In this document: one piece after another, positions 26,001 to 34,537 of the stretch
Layout of the letters: the number at the start of each line of letters is the position of its first letter
How positions within the stretch are numbered: position 1 is the stretch's first letter
Source of the DNA: Rhodocyclaceae bacterium
GTDB taxonomy: Bacteria; Pseudomonadota; Gammaproteobacteria; Burkholderiales; Rhodocyclaceae
Assembly: GCA_018262775.1 (NCBI GenBank)
Contig: JADFDU010000024.1
Coordinates: forward strand, 1 to 36,899
Length of the DNA stretch: 36,899 bases
Direction of reading: 5' to 3'
Notes under the pieces: model-generated
The model's input: the letters and a program-made list of their open reading frames with translations, nothing else
Told to the model about the DNA's origin: nothing
Databases searched by the model: none
Program-made: the position numbers and the translations under genes

Positions 26001-26759
26001 ATGCCCGAGATCCGATCCCGCAAGGCGCTGGTTAACCCCGAAATGAGACGGCGGGGCATTTACCTCTTGCCCAATCTGTTCACGACGGCGGCGCTGTTCG
26101 CCGGCTTCTATGCCATCGTGCAGGCCATGACCGGACGTTTCGAGCATGCCGCGGTGGCTATCTTCATCGCCATGATCCTCGATGGACTGGACGGCCGCGT
26201 GGCGCGCTTGACGCGCACGCAGAGCGCCTTTGGTGCCGAATACGATTCCCTTTCCGACATGGTGTCCTTTGGCGTGGCGCCGGCCCTGGTGATGTTCGAG
26301 TGGGCGATGAAGGGCATGGGCAAATGGGGCTGGATTGCCGCTTTCATCTACTGCGTCGGCGCAGCCCTGCGACTGGCGCGCTTCAATACCAATATCGAAG
26401 TCATCGACAAGCGCTTTTTCCAAGGGCTGCCCAGCCCGGCCGCCGCGGCACTGATCGCCGGCTTCGTCTGGGTGCTCATGGACCTCAACTACACGGGCGA
26501 GGACGTGCGCTGGTACGCCTGGGTCCTGACGATTTTTGCCGGCGTGACCATGGTGAGCAACTTCCGCTACTACAGCGGTAAGGACATCAATCTCAGGCGC
26601 AGTGTGCCGTTCATTGCCGTGCTGGCCATCGTGCTCTTCTTCGTTCTAGTCTCCAGCTACCCGCCGGGTGTCCTCTTTGCGCTATTTCTCTGCTATGCCA
26701 TTTCCGGCTATGTCATGGCGGCTTGGGGCTGGCTCCGACGCAAAAAGTCCCCGGCTTGA
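26001..26759 (+). CDS. pssA: Phosphatidylserine synthase (CDP-diacylglycerol type)
   Basis: This 252-aa membrane protein transfers serine to CDP-diacylglycerol and supplies the substrate of Psd. The CDP-alcohol phosphotransferase motif is complete: D61-x2-D64-G65-x2-A68-R69...G78-x3-D82-x3-D86. About eight hydrophobic segments are present. The ATG at 26001 lies 36 nt after psd. The leuA promoter and a leucine-rich short reading frame follow at once. Confidence 0.95.
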   Translation: MPEIRSRKALVNPEMRRRGIYLLPNLFTTAALFAGFYAIVQAMTGRFEHAAVAIFIAMILDGLDGRVARLTRTQSAFGAEYDSLSDMVSFGVAPALVMFEWAMKGMGKWGWIAAFIYCVGAALRLARFNTNIEVIDKRFFQGLPSPAAAALIAGFVWVLMDLNYTGEDVRWYAWVLTIFAGVTMVSNFRYYSGKDINLRRSVPFIAVLAIVLFFVLVSSYPPGVLFALFLCYAISGYVMAAWGWLRRKKSPA

Positions 26760-26766
26760 TACCCTC

Positions 26767-26795
26767 TTGCGCCGATCCGCGATTCTGGCTATAGT
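26767..26795 (+). promoter_or_regulatory. Predicted sigma-70 promoter upstream of leuA
   Basis: A -35 TTGCGC (26767-26772) and a -10 TATAGT (26790-26795, 5 of 6 consensus) are separated by 17 bp. A start 7 nt after the -10 would fall at 26802, the A of the leader ATG. The -35 is the same hexamer as at the tusA promoter. Confidence 0.65.
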
Positions 26796-26801
26796 CGATC
26801 C

Positions 26802-26888
26802 ATGCTTCAGATTGCACTCTTCCTGACAGCAACACTCCTTCTCAGCGGCCTCCTGCTAGCTCGGCCGCTGCTGCGCCGCGCGCGCTAA
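26802..26888 (+). CDS. Leucine-rich 28-codon frame before leuA, candidate leader peptide
   Basis: The 28-residue product contains 11 leucines, including two LLL triplets (12-14, 17-19) and a pair (23-24), and ends in an Arg-rich tail. It ends 86 nt before leuA, the first dedicated gene of leucine synthesis. There is no Shine-Dalgarno; the predicted transcription start coincides with the ATG, so translation would be leaderless. An 8-bp hairpin lies over the second leucine triplet. The pattern is that of an attenuation leader (like leuL in enterobacteria), except that no T-run terminator is seen. The alternative is a one-helix membrane miniprotein or a chance frame. Confidence 0.55.
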   Translation: MLQIALFLTATLLLSGLLLARPLLRRAR

Positions 26889-26941
26889 ATTCCCCGACCC
26901 ACAATTTGAGCTGTACTGGCCGACGAGGACAAAATCCTCGT
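26843..26941 (+). promoter_or_regulatory. Leader hairpins upstream of leuA
   Basis: Hairpin A pairs CAGCGGCC (26843-26850) with GGCCGCTG (26863-26870) inside the leucine-rich frame. Hairpin B pairs ACGAGGA (26923-26929) with TCCTCGT (26935-26941) after it. The segment TCGGCC (26861-26866) of hairpin A can instead pair with GGCCGA (26918-26923), whose last base belongs to hairpin B. CTCGT (26937-26941) can also pair with ACGAG (26969-26973) beside the leuA ribosome site. These are hand-found pairings, not computed folds. Confidence 0.4.
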
Positions 26942-26974
26942 ACGACGACTGACGCATTCCATCCGGAGACGAGC

Positions 26975-28510
26975 ATGAAAGACCATTTGGTGATTTTCGA
27001 CACGACCTTGCGCGACGGCGAACAAAGCCCGGGCGCCTCCATGACCAAGGAAGAGAAGTTGCGCGTGGCGCGCCAGTTGGAGCGCATGAGGGTTGACGTC
27101 ATCGAGGCGGGTTTTGCCGCCGCCTCGCCGGGCGACTTCGACGCCATCCGCAGCATCGCCGAAACGGTGAAAGATTCCACCGTCTGCTCACTGGCGCGCG
27201 CCAACGAAAACGACATCCGCCGTGCCGGCGAAGCCATCAAACCGGCCAGTTCCGGCCGCATCCATACTTTCATCGCCACCAGCCCGATCCACATGGAGAA
27301 GAAATTGCGCATGACACCCGATGAGGTGGTCGAGGCGGCGGTCAAGGCGGTGATCCAGGCGCGCCAATACACCGACGACGTCGAATTTTCCGCCGAGGAT
27401 GCGGTGCGCTCAGATTTCGATTTTCTTTGCCGCATTTTCGAGGCGACGATCAAGGCCGGCGCCCGGACCATCAACGTGCCGGACACCGTTGGCTACAGCA
27501 TTCCCTCTGTTTGGGGCGAACGCATGCGCGCGCTCATCGAGCGTGTGCCGGGCTCGGACAAGGTGGTGTGGTCCACGCATTGCCACAACGACCTCGGCAT
27601 GGCGGTGGCCAACTCCCTTGCGGCGGTGATGGCGGGTGCGCGTCAGGTCGAGTGCACCATCAACGGCTTGGGAGAGCGGGCCGGCAACGCATCGCTGGAA
27701 GAGATCGTCATGGCCGTGCGGACGCGCAGCGATTTGTTTGCCGTGGAGACACGCATCGACACGACACAAATCGTTCCGGCTTCAAAACTCATTTCGCAGA
27801 TCACCGGCTACCCGGTCCAGCCGAACAAGGCCGTCGTCGGCGCCAACGCCTTCGCCCACGAATCGGGCATCCACCAGGACGGCGTGATCAAGCATCGCGA
27901 AACCTACGAGATCATGCGCGCCGAGGATGTCGGCTGGGCCCAGAACAAGCTGGTGCTGGGCAAGCATTCCGGCCGCAACGCCTTTAAGACCCGCTTGGCC
28001 GACTTGGGCATGGTCGTTGGAAGCGAAGAGCAGCTCAACATCGCTTTCGCCCGCTTCAAGGAACTGGCCGACAAGAAGCACGAGATCTTCGACGAGGATT
28101 TGCACGCCCTCATGTCGGACGAAACGGTCACGCCGGAGCAGGAGCATTACAAACTGGTCAGCCTGCGCGTCGCCTCGGAGACGGGCGAGACGCCGCATGC
28201 CCGCATCACACTGTCTGTCGGCGGCACCGAAAGTCAGTCCGAGGCGGACGGCGACGGGCCGGTGGATGCCTCCTTCAAGGCGCTGGAACGCATCGCCTCC
28301 AGCCAAAGTGAACTGCTGCTGTTTTCCGTCAACAGCATCACCGGCGGTACCGATGCCCAAGGTGAAGTCACCGTTCGCCTGGCCAAGGAAGGGCGCGTGG
28401 TGAACGGCCAGGGGGCGGACACGGACATCGTCGTCGCCTCTGTCAAGGCCTACATCAATGCCCTCAACAAGCTTTTCTCAAGCCCCGAGAAGGTCAATCC
28501 ACAGATCTGA
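26975..28510 (+). CDS. leuA: 2-isopropylmalate synthase
   Basis: This 511-aa enzyme condenses acetyl-CoA with 2-ketoisovalerate, the first committed step to leucine. It has the catalytic barrel with the [13 protein letters not shown] start (residues 8-20), metal-binding H202/H204 in HCHNDLG and the [16 protein letters not shown] segment. The C-terminal regulatory domain (about 395-511) should bind leucine for feedback inhibition. The ATG at 26975 has GGAG 6 nt upstream; earlier TTG starts are not conserved. It closes the ilvBHC-psd-pssA-leuA group but has its own promoter. Confidence 0.97.
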   Translation: MKDHLVIFDTTLRDGEQSPGASMTKEEKLRVARQLERMRVDVIEAGFAAASPGDFDAIRSIAETVKDSTVCSLARANENDIRRAGEAIKPASSGRIHTFIATSPIHMEKKLRMTPDEVVEAAVKAVIQARQYTDDVEFSAEDAVRSDFDFLCRIFEATIKAGARTINVPDTVGYSIPSVWGERMRALIERVPGSDKVVWSTHCHNDLGMAVANSLAAVMAGARQVECTINGLGERAGNASLEEIVMAVRTRSDLFAVETRIDTTQIVPASKLISQITGYPVQPNKAVVGANAFAHESGIHQDGVIKHRETYEIMRAEDVGWAQNKLVLGKHSGRNAFKTRLADLGMVVGSEEQLNIAFARFKELADKKHEIFDEDLHALMSDETVTPEQEHYKLVSLRVASETGETPHARITLSVGGTESQSEADGDGPVDASFKALERIASSQSELLLFSVNSITGGTDAQGEVTVRLAKEGRVVNGQGADTDIVVASVKAYINALNKLFSSPEKVNPQI

Positions 28511-28523
28511 GCCGAAGCCATAG

Positions 28524-28562
28524 CCCCTTTCGCAAGAGGGCATTGCCATTTTGCGAAAGGGG
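28524..28562 (+). repeat. 12-bp-arm inverted repeat after leuA
   Basis: CCCCTTTCGCAA (28524-28535) and TTGCGAAAGGGG (28551-28562) form a perfect 12-bp stem with a 15-base loop. No T-run follows on the plus strand. It can cap the leuA mRNA. The arms share TAGCCCCTTTC with the minus-strand reading of the repeat near 6460-6484. The remaining 200 bases up to the regulator gene are AT-rich near 28670-28715 and show no other clear feature. Confidence 0.6.
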
Positions 28563-28774
28563 TGATAAAAAAGAGCCGCTCGAGCCCGGTTCGCTCGCGC
28601 AGCCTGTTTCGCTCCCTGCCCTGAAAATGCAAGCGCCAGAAAGCGTTGGCGCCTGTCTGCGCGTTACAATTGATCTCAAATATTAATAACTAAAGTTATA
28701 TAGAATGCGCCCGTATTTAAGGGCATTGGCTGGAACAGCATATAAACGAAGACAATAAAAGACCGCGGCGCAAG

Positions 28775-29353
28775 GTGTTGCTGGTCGATGACGACCGGCT
28801 GGTTCTGTCTACGCTTGCGAGCGGTCTCGAACAGGCCGGCTACGCCGTCCAGGCATGCGCCTCGGTAGAAGAGGCGCAGCGCGTGCTTGCGCTGGAGCGG
28901 CCCGATATCGCCATCCTGGATGTTCGCTTGCCGGGGCAGTCGGGGTTGGACATGGCCAAGCATCTGCTGGCATATCCCGGCTTGCCATTCATTTTCCTGA
29001 CGGCTTTTGCAGATGATGATGTCGTGCAGCAGGCCATCGGCCATGGTGCGCTCGGCTACCTGGTGAAGCCCGTGGATATCTCCCAACTGGTTCCCGCCAT
29101 CGAGGCGGCGGTGGCGCGCTCCGCCGAGTTGGGGAATCTGCGCAAGACCGAACAGCAACTGCAGACCGCGTTGAACGAGAACCGCGAGGTGAGCATGGCG
29201 GTCGGGTTGCTCATGGAGCGCTCGAGGGTAAGTCGGCAACAGGCTTTCGAATCCCTACGAGCGACAGCGCGTACCCAGCGACGGAAGATCGGCGATGTGG
29301 CACAAGAAATTTTATCTGCGGCGGAATTGCTCAACCTCAGCAAGAATCCGTAA
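28775..29353 (+). CDS. Response regulator with ANTAR RNA-binding domain
   Basis: This 192-aa protein has a receiver domain (1-115) with acidic residues D5-D7, phospho-acceptor D49 in AILDVRLPG, T76 and K98. A short coiled linker follows, then an ANTAR domain (about 130-187, ENREVSMAVGLLMERSRVSRQQAFESLRATAR). ANTAR proteins of the AmiR/NasR type bind paired hairpins in nascent RNA and prevent termination, often in nitrogen or amide metabolism. The GTG at 28775 starts directly at the first strand. A CTG at 28730, 6 nt after TAAGGG, would add 15 residues and may be the true start. No sensor kinase gene is adjacent. Confidence 0.85.
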   Translation: MLLVDDDRLVLSTLASGLEQAGYAVQACASVEEAQRVLALERPDIAILDVRLPGQSGLDMAKHLLAYPGLPFIFLTAFADDDVVQQAIGHGALGYLVKPVDISQLVPAIEAAVARSAELGNLRKTEQQLQTALNENREVSMAVGLLMERSRVSRQQAFESLRATARTQRRKIGDVAQEILSAAELLNLSKNP

Positions 29354-29426
29354 GCCGTCGCGGAAAGCTTGTTAACAGTCCCGCGCATTGTCAAGGGCCG
29401 TTGGTGTGCGTGCGGCTGTCAGTCAA

Positions 29427-29813
29427 TTACGCGTTAGGTCCGCCTCCGCCGTATCGTGGCGACTGACTTTGCCGATGGCGCGGACGGACGTAGAGGACTG
29501 CGCTGCCGAACAGGGTGAGCGAGAGCAGGATCTCGGCAAGAGCGAGCCAGGCGGATAGGCCATGATCGGTCATGGCGCGCACGATGCCCTCGGTGAAGTA
29601 AGCCAGCGCCAGGAGTGGCAACCATTGGTGTGTATAACGTTGTCCGCGTAGCACGCCGAACAGGGGCACCAGCAATGGCAGCGCTTTCAGCGCCAGCCAC
29701 GAGCCGCCCGGACGCAGGGGCGCCCACCACAGCTCCCAGGCCAAGCATAGGAAAAGCAGGGCGATCAGGCTGATCGCGGCGGTGCGGTTGAAATGATGTG
29801 CGGCAGTCGGCAT
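29427..29813 (-). CDS. DUF2069 membrane protein
   Basis: This 128-aa inner-membrane protein has four hydrophobic segments (about 12-28, 40-58, 63-78, 88-110) and the DUF2069 pattern PLFGVLRGQRYTHQWLPLLALAYFTEGIVRA. The C-terminus is short, polar and Gly-rich. The function is unknown. It is divergent from the yihY-like gene over 48 bp; in relatives DUF2069 genes are frequently beside yihY and wrbA. No wrbA is present here. Confidence 0.85.
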   Translation of the reverse strand: MPTAAHHFNRTAAISLIALLFLCLAWELWWAPLRPGGSWLALKALPLLVPLFGVLRGQRYTHQWLPLLALAYFTEGIVRAMTDHGLSAWLALAEILLSLTLFGSAVLYVRPRHRQSQSPRYGGGGPNA

Positions 29814-29861
29814 GAAGGCTTCCGGTAGAATCGCGGCATTCTATCGGAACGGGATTGCTCG

Positions 29862-30686
29862 ATGCGCCTAGTCGGCCTCTTGCCAGAATTCCTGCGACGT
29901 TGCCTCGTGCGCTTCCATGAGGAGCGCTGTGCCCAGGCGGCCGCCAGCCTAGCGTTCACCACGCTGCTGGCAATGGTGCCGTTGCTGACCGTGGCGCTGG
30001 TGCTGATTTCCCATTTCGATCTCTTCTCCGGGCTGGGTACGGCGCTGCACAATTTCCTGCTGGCCAACCTGCTGCCGGAGAAAGCCGGCAAGGTCATTGC
30101 CAGCTACGCCCTGCAATTCAGCCAAAAGACCGGGCGCCTGACGGCGCTGGGCACCGGCATGCTGGTGGTGACTGCGCTGCTGCTGCTGCTTTCCATCGAT
30201 CGCGTATTCGGCAAGATCTGGCAGGTGAGACAGTCAAGGCCATTGCTGAAAAGGATCTTCGTCTATCTAGGCGTACTGATACTCGGACCGATCGTGCTGG
30301 GGGCGTGCTTGGTGGCGGCGACCTATCTTTTAACTGCGTCCTTGGGGCTGGTCAACGAACCGAAATGGATAACCACTCTGTTTCTCAGGATGCTGCCGGC
30401 GCTGCTGCTCGCCGCCCTCTGCGGCCTGCTCTATTACGCCATGCCGAACCGGCCCGTGTTGCCTCGACACGCTGTCGCCGGCGGCATTTTTGCGGCGATG
30501 GGCTTTACGCTGGTCCAACGCGGCTTCGGTTTTTACGTGTCGGTGTTCCCAAGCTATACGCTGATCTACGGCGCATTCGCCACGGTGCCGATCTTTCTGG
30601 TGTGGTTGTACCTGTCCTGGCTGGTGGTGCTGATGGGCGCGCTGGCGACCGCGGTGCTGGGGGAGATGGTCTCCTCCGGGCGCTAA
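29862..30686 (+). CDS. YihY/virulence factor BrkB-family membrane protein
   Basis: This 274-aa inner-membrane protein belongs to the YihY/BrkB family, once called RNase BN in error. It shows the opening FHEERCAQAAASLAFTTLLAMVPLLTV and six hydrophobic segments, with the late motif FGFYVSVFPSYTLIYGAFATVPIFLVWLYLSW. It lacks the long C-terminal extension (about 120-150 aa) that many betaproteobacterial relatives carry, so it resembles the E. coli length. Its TAA is directly followed by the stop of the convergent 511-aa gene. The transported substrate is unknown. Confidence 0.9.
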   Translation: MRLVGLLPEFLRRCLVRFHEERCAQAAASLAFTTLLAMVPLLTVALVLISHFDLFSGLGTALHNFLLANLLPEKAGKVIASYALQFSQKTGRLTALGTGMLVVTALLLLLSIDRVFGKIWQVRQSRPLLKRIFVYLGVLILGPIVLGACLVAATYLLTASLGLVNEPKWITTLFLRMLPALLLAALCGLLYYAMPNRPVLPRHAVAGGIFAAMGFTLVQRGFGFYVSVFPSYTLIYGAFATVPIFLVWLYLSWLVVLMGALATAVLGEMVSSGR

Positions 30687-32222
30687 TCACATCGGATAGG
30701 GGTCGGATTCGAACTGGAACAACTCGACTGCCCCGGTCTGCAGGTCGAGGCTAAGCAGCCGCCCCTGCATGACATGGGTCTTGTCTTCTCCCGAGACGAT
30801 GAAGAAGCGGCGGGCGCTATAGGAACCGGCGGGGGCAAGCAGGGCCGGGTGTTCGCGCAGGGCGGGGATAGCGGGCAGGAGCAGACCGGGCGTTGGCAAT
30901 TGCCCCGGATCACCGTTGCGGAACATCAGATGAACGGAGCGTGCGGCCGGCGCGACCAGTTCCAGCCCCAGTTCGATATGCTCCGGGTTCTCGCTTTTCA
31001 TCCAGCGCACGATGCAAATACTCCAGGGCTTGTCGGGTTCCGGTCGCAAGGCGATGGCGCTGCCCGGCACGAGGCCTTCCACTTCGCCCGAGACGTGCAT
31101 CACGGCAAAGCCGCCGGGGCTCTCGTTGAGCACCATCCACTCGGTCATATGCGGAGCGCCGGCCTCGGCCTCGGCGCCTTCGATCAGTTCGCCCTTGTCC
31201 AGTAATTGCCACAACTCGGTGAGGCCGACGCAGATCTGGGCGCGGAAGTTATTGTGGCGGCGAGGGTGGTGGCGATGGGGCGGATTCGCCCAATGTGCCT
31301 GCAGGCGTTTCAGGGCGGCGATGCCGCCATGTCCGGACGCGCGCTCCGGCAGCCGCAGGTTTCCCGCAGGCATGCCTGATTCGAGGGCGGAGATCTGTTC
31401 GCCAAGCAGGCGGGCAAGCAGTTGGAAAGAACAATAAAGCAGGTCGCCATGATCAGGCGGGATGCGTCTGTTGGGTGGCACGGGCCCCATATCGCGATTG
31501 CTGTCCACCCAATACCAGGAACCTTCTTCCTGTGGGGGCGGGGAAGGCAGCAGATTGACCGCTGCGGAGAACTGGGCGAGATACTCACTTGCCAGCGCGA
31601 TCTCTCCTGGCGAAAAACCCTCGGGCTGGGAAGCCGCCAGGGCCAGGAGCCCCTTGTAGGATTTCTCGGCATCGAACGAGAGGCCGGGAATAATGGTTGC
31701 GGTGGGTTCGAAATGCGCCCGCGCCGACTTGGCGAGCGCATGGGCACGACGCCACAGATCCGCTGGCGTCGGGCTGGCCACCATGCAACTGGTTTCCAGG
31801 GCTTCGGTCAGGCTGCGCAGGGCACGCCCGGCAACTGTGCCGGTACTGCGTCGCTTACTGTGGGCGAGATGTTCCGCGTCAAGCAGAACGCGCTCGTATC
31901 CCGCTGCAACATTCTCATGCACGGCAATTAGCAAAGCAGCCATGGCGCGCAATTCCTTGTTCAGCGGCAGGCTGGCTTCGGTAAGGCGGCCCCTCAGGGC
32001 CAGTGAAAGCCGGTGCGCCCGATCGAAAAACAGATCAAGAATGCGATGGTAGTGGGCGATATCCAGAGCGGCGCGGCCCAGCGCGGCCAATTCGCCGCCC
32101 AATTGGGCCAGGTCTTGTGCCGGGTCCTCCGGAATCGCGGAGGCGAGCCAGTCCAAGACGTGGGCGATGTCATCGAGCGTATGCAACTGGCGGACGTGGG
32201 AGGCGTGGGTTGTACGTGCCAA
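30687..32222 (-). CDS. Unrecognised 511-aa cytosolic protein, possible degenerate PilZ-like segment
   Basis: I do not recognise a named family. The N-terminal 220 residues are predicted all-helical, with His/Leu/Ala-rich repeats. The centre (about 255-345) is helical, with a basic cluster RRHNNFR (321-327). Residues about 358-428 look like a beta-barrel with NESPGG (367-371), recalling the (D/N)xSxxG motif of c-di-GMP-binding PilZ domains; the paired-Arg motif is not exact, so ligand binding is doubtful. No signal peptide or membrane segment is present. The start is uncertain: TTG at 32222 has no Shine-Dalgarno, whereas a CTG at 32243 has GAGG 4 nt upstream. It is divergent from the rpsP operon. 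Confidence 0.7.
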   Translation of the reverse strand: MARTTHASHVRQLHTLDDIAHVLDWLASAIPEDPAQDLAQLGGELAALGRAALDIAHYHRILDLFFDRAHRLSLALRGRLTEASLPLNKELRAMAALLIAVHENVAAGYERVLLDAEHLAHSKRRSTGTVAGRALRSLTEALETSCMVASPTPADLWRRAHALAKSARAHFEPTATIIPGLSFDAEKSYKGLLALAASQPEGFSPGEIALASEYLAQFSAAVNLLPSPPPQEEGSWYWVDSNRDMGPVPPNRRIPPDHGDLLYCSFQLLARLLGEQISALESGMPAGNLRLPERASGHGGIAALKRLQAHWANPPHRHHPRRHNNFRAQICVGLTELWQLLDKGELIEGAEAEAGAPHMTEWMVLNESPGGFAVMHVSGEVEGLVPGSAIALRPEPDKPWSICIVRWMKSENPEHIELGLELVAPAARSVHLMFRNGDPGQLPTPGLLLPAIPALREHPALLAPAGSYSARRFFIVSGEDKTHVMQGRLLSLDLQTGAVELFQFESDPYPM

Positions 32223-32364
32223 GCGCGTGGTGGAGACCGCCAGGCGGCCTCAAAATGATAATGAAGTCATTGTAGAGGAAACAGCTCGCCGGGCAAGGGG
32301 GCACGATAGGAGGCAAGACAAGCCATATCACAGTCTTGGCGCACCTCCAAGTATCGGCTTGTTC

Positions 32365-32393
32365 TTGTTTTTCAGGTGAATTTCCATTACTAT
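32365..32393 (+). promoter_or_regulatory. Predicted promoter of the rpsP operon
   Basis: A -35 TTGTTT (32365-32370) and a -10 TACTAT (32388-32393) are separated by 17 bp. A start near 32400 leaves a leader of about 120 nt. The 300 bp between the 511-aa gene and rpsP hold this promoter, a short palindrome AATGA-AG-TCATT (32260-32271) and the leader repeats below. Confidence 0.55.
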
Positions 32394-32443
32394 TACGCCC
32401 TTTTTGGCTTCGGCTGCTTTGCTGGATGTCGCTCAGGCACAGG

Positions 32444-32470
32444 GTGCAATGTGTGCAAGGGGCGCAAGGC
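32444..32470 (+). repeat. Three degenerate 9-bp repeats in the rpsP leader
   Basis: GTGCAATGT (32444), GTGCAAGGG (32453) and GCGCAAGGC (32462) follow each other without gaps in the untranslated leader. They share a G(T/C)GCAA core. Their meaning is unknown; they could be a protein-binding or pausing element, or chance. Confidence 0.35.
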
Positions 32471-32521
32471 GTATCAAGTTGGCCGGATCTGTTTTTTTGA
32501 TTTCAACCAAGGGTTAAGCAC

Positions 32522-32776
32522 ATGGTCGTCATTCGACTTGCCCGGGGCGGCGCCAAGAAGCGTCCGTTCTACAACATGGTCGTCGCCGATTCGCGCAAGC
32601 GTCGCGATGGCGCCTGCATCGAGCGCGTTGGCTTCTATAACCCCGTCGCCGGGGCGAAGGAGCAGGGCCTGCGCGTCGATATGCAGCGGATCGAGCACTG
32701 GACGGGCAAAGGCGCCCAACTGTCGCCCACCGTGGCGCGACTGGTCAAGCAGTTCTCGGCCAAGGCCGCCGCCTAA
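32522..32776 (+). CDS. rpsP: Ribosomal protein bS16
   Basis: This 84-aa protein of the 30S subunit begins [25 protein letters not shown], the conserved S16 start, and has the [13 protein letters not shown] segment ([11 protein letters not shown], about 34-44). The length is standard. AAGGG lies 9 nt before the ATG. It is the first gene of rpsP-rimM-trmD-rplS. Confidence 0.98.
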   Translation: MVVIRLARGGAKKRPFYNMVVADSRKRRDGACIERVGFYNPVAGAKEQGLRVDMQRIEHWTGKGAQLSPTVARLVKQFSAKAAA

Positions 32777-32781
32777 CAAGC

Positions 32782-33291
32782 ATGGTTGTCCTGGGGCGCA
32801 TCACCGCCCCATTCGGCGTCCGCGGCTGGGTCAAGATCCAGTTTTACGGAGACGATCCGCAAGCGTGGGCGAAAATGCCACGCTGGTGGCTGGGTGTCGA
32901 TGAGCAGGCCGCCGAAGCGGCATGGCAGGCAAAGCCGCTCGCTGAATGCAGGCCGCATGGCAAGGGGCTCGTGGCGCGCTTCGACGGTTTCGAGGATTGC
33001 AACGCAGCCGAAAAACTGGTCGGGTTCTACATTGGCGCCCCGCGAGAGGCATTGCCGAAAACGGCCGAGAATGAGTATTACTGGGCCGATCTGATCGGCC
33101 TGGAAGTGGTGAATCTGGCGGGCGAGCGGCTAGGCCGCGTCGCCGAACTGGTGAGAGCCGGCGCACACGAGGTGCTCGATGTGCGTGACGAAGACGGCCA
33201 TCAGCGCCTGCTGCCTTTCGTGGCGGCCGTGATCGAGGAGGTGGATCTGGCCGCAAGCCGGATCCGGGTGGCCTGGGAGCGTGACTGGTGA
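32782..33291 (+). CDS. rimM: Ribosome maturation factor RimM
   Basis: This 169-aa protein assists 16S rRNA processing and assembly of the 30S head. It has the N-terminal RimM barrel ([25 protein letters not shown]) and the C-terminal PRC-type barrel (about 95-169, [28 protein letters not shown]). It starts 5 nt after rpsP, and its TGA overlaps the trmD GTG. Confidence 0.96.
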   Translation: MVVLGRITAPFGVRGWVKIQFYGDDPQAWAKMPRWWLGVDEQAAEAAWQAKPLAECRPHGKGLVARFDGFEDCNAAEKLVGFYIGAPREALPKTAENEYYWADLIGLEVVNLAGERLGRVAELVRAGAHEVLDVRDEDGHQRLLPFVAAVIEEVDLAASRIRVAWERDW

Positions 33292-34031
33292 GCATCGCAT
33301 TCGATGTCATCACGCTGTTCCCGGAGATGTTCGCCGCGGTGGCCGACTACGGCATCACGCGGCGCGCGCGCGAGCAGGGCCTGTGGCGTTTGGGGCTGTG
33401 GAACCCTCGCGACTTTGCGGTCGATAACTACCGTACGGTGGACGATCGGCCCTATGGCGGTGGCCCGGGCATGGTGATGCTGGCGGAGCCGCTGGAGAAG
33501 GCGATGGCCGCAGCCAGGGTAGGCCAACCTGGCGGGAAAGTGATCTACCTGTCGCCGCAAGGGCGGCCGCTGCGGCATGAGCGGGTGCTTGATCTGGCGC
33601 AGGGATGCGGTGCGATCCTCCTCTGCGGTCGCTACGAGGGCGTCGATGAACGCCTCATCGAGCGCTGTGTGGATGAGGAGATTTCACTGGGTGATTTCGT
33701 CCTTTCCGGCGGCGAGATTGCGGCGATGGCGCTGATCGACGCGGTAGTACGGCAGTTGCCCGGCGCATTGAACGATGCCGATTCGGTCGTGGAAGAATCC
33801 TTTGCCGGCGGCCTGCTCGAGTGTCCGCACTACACGCGGCCCGAGGTGCATGAAGGGCTGGCCGTGCCGCCCGTCCTGCTGTCAGGCCACCACGCCGAGA
33901 TCAGGCGCTGGCGCTTGAAGCAGTCGTTGGGACGCACCTGGTTGCGGCGGCCCGATCTACTCGGTTGCCGGCAACTGAGTAAGGAAGAATCCATCCTGCT
34001 TGAGGAATTCAAACGGGAGCTGAAGAAGTAA
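33288..34031 (+). CDS. trmD: tRNA (guanine37-N1)-methyltransferase
   Basis: This 247-aa SPOUT-class enzyme methylates G37 of tRNAs that read codons with C or G first and prevents +1 frameshifts. It shows ITLFPEMF at the start, [11 protein letters not shown] (about 59-69), the knot segments [15 protein letters not shown] and [26 protein letters not shown], and the C-terminal [16 protein letters not shown]. It begins with GTG at 33288 (GTGA overlap with rimM). A 106-bp gap with small hairpins precedes rplS. Confidence 0.97.
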   Translation: MSIAFDVITLFPEMFAAVADYGITRRAREQGLWRLGLWNPRDFAVDNYRTVDDRPYGGGPGMVMLAEPLEKAMAAARVGQPGGKVIYLSPQGRPLRHERVLDLAQGCGAILLCGRYEGVDERLIERCVDEEISLGDFVLSGGEIAAMALIDAVVRQLPGALNDADSVVEESFAGGLLECPHYTRPEVHEGLAVPPVLLSGHHAEIRRWRLKQSLGRTWLRRPDLLGCRQLSKEESILLEEFKRELKK

Positions 34032-34137
34032 AAGCGGGGAAGTAGAAGCAACGATTCGTTAAACGAGAAACGCGCGCATCATGCTGCGGCATGCTCTGCG
34101 CACAAGGCCAAGGGCCATTCGACTTAGGAGCAAGGCA

Positions 34138-34518
34138 ATGAATCTCATCCAGCAACTGGAACAGGAAGAAATCGCCCGTCTGGGCAAGACCATCCCCGAT
34201 TTCGCCCCCGGCGACACGGTGATCGTGAGTGTCAAAGTCGTTGAAGGCGAGCGCAAGCGCGTGCAGGCCTACGAAGGCGTGGTCATCGGCAAGCGCAACC
34301 GCGGCCTCAATTCCGCCTTCACGGTGCGCAAGATATCTTCAGGCGAAGGTGTCGAGCGCACCTTCCAGACCTATTCCCCGCTGATCGCCAGCATCGAAGT
34401 GAAGCGCAAGGGTGATGTGCGCCGCGCCAAGCTGTACTACCTGCGCCAGCGCTCTGGCAAGTCGGCGCGCATTCGCGAGAAGTTGCCGACGTCGAGAAAG
34501 AGTGCTGCTGCGGAGTAA
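34138..34518 (+). CDS. rplS: Ribosomal protein bL19
   Basis: This 126-aa 50S protein lies at the interface with the 30S subunit. The hallmarks [31 protein letters not shown] and the end [22 protein letters not shown] are present. The ATG at 34138 has AGGAGCAAGG upstream; the longer in-frame start at 34081 is rejected. A strong terminator follows. Confidence 0.98.
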   Translation: MNLIQQLEQEEIARLGKTIPDFAPGDTVIVSVKVVEGERKRVQAYEGVVIGKRNRGLNSAFTVRKISSGEGVERTFQTYSPLIASIEVKRKGDVRRAKLYYLRQRSGKSARIREKLPTSRKSAAAE

Positions 34519-34537
34519 AGCGGCAGGGTCAATAAAA

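Noticed and set aside
28670..28690. TTGAT half-site resembling a second FNR box before the ANTAR regulator
   Set aside because: The second half (ATCAA) is missing at the required spacing.
29354..29861. A missing or broken wrbA near yihY/DUF2069
   Set aside because: The 48-73 bp gaps are too small to hold any remnant and no WrbA-like peptide is visible, so there is no sign of a pseudogene.
32254..32275. Fur-box-like sequence (GATAATGA followed by TCATT) upstream of rpsP
   Set aside because: The two halves are one base out of register with the Fur consensus, and the neighbouring genes have no iron role. Kept only as a short palindrome.
34032..34137. Small hairpins in the trmD-rplS gap as a terminator
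   Set aside because: The stems are short, no T-run follows and rplS belongs to the same conserved operon.
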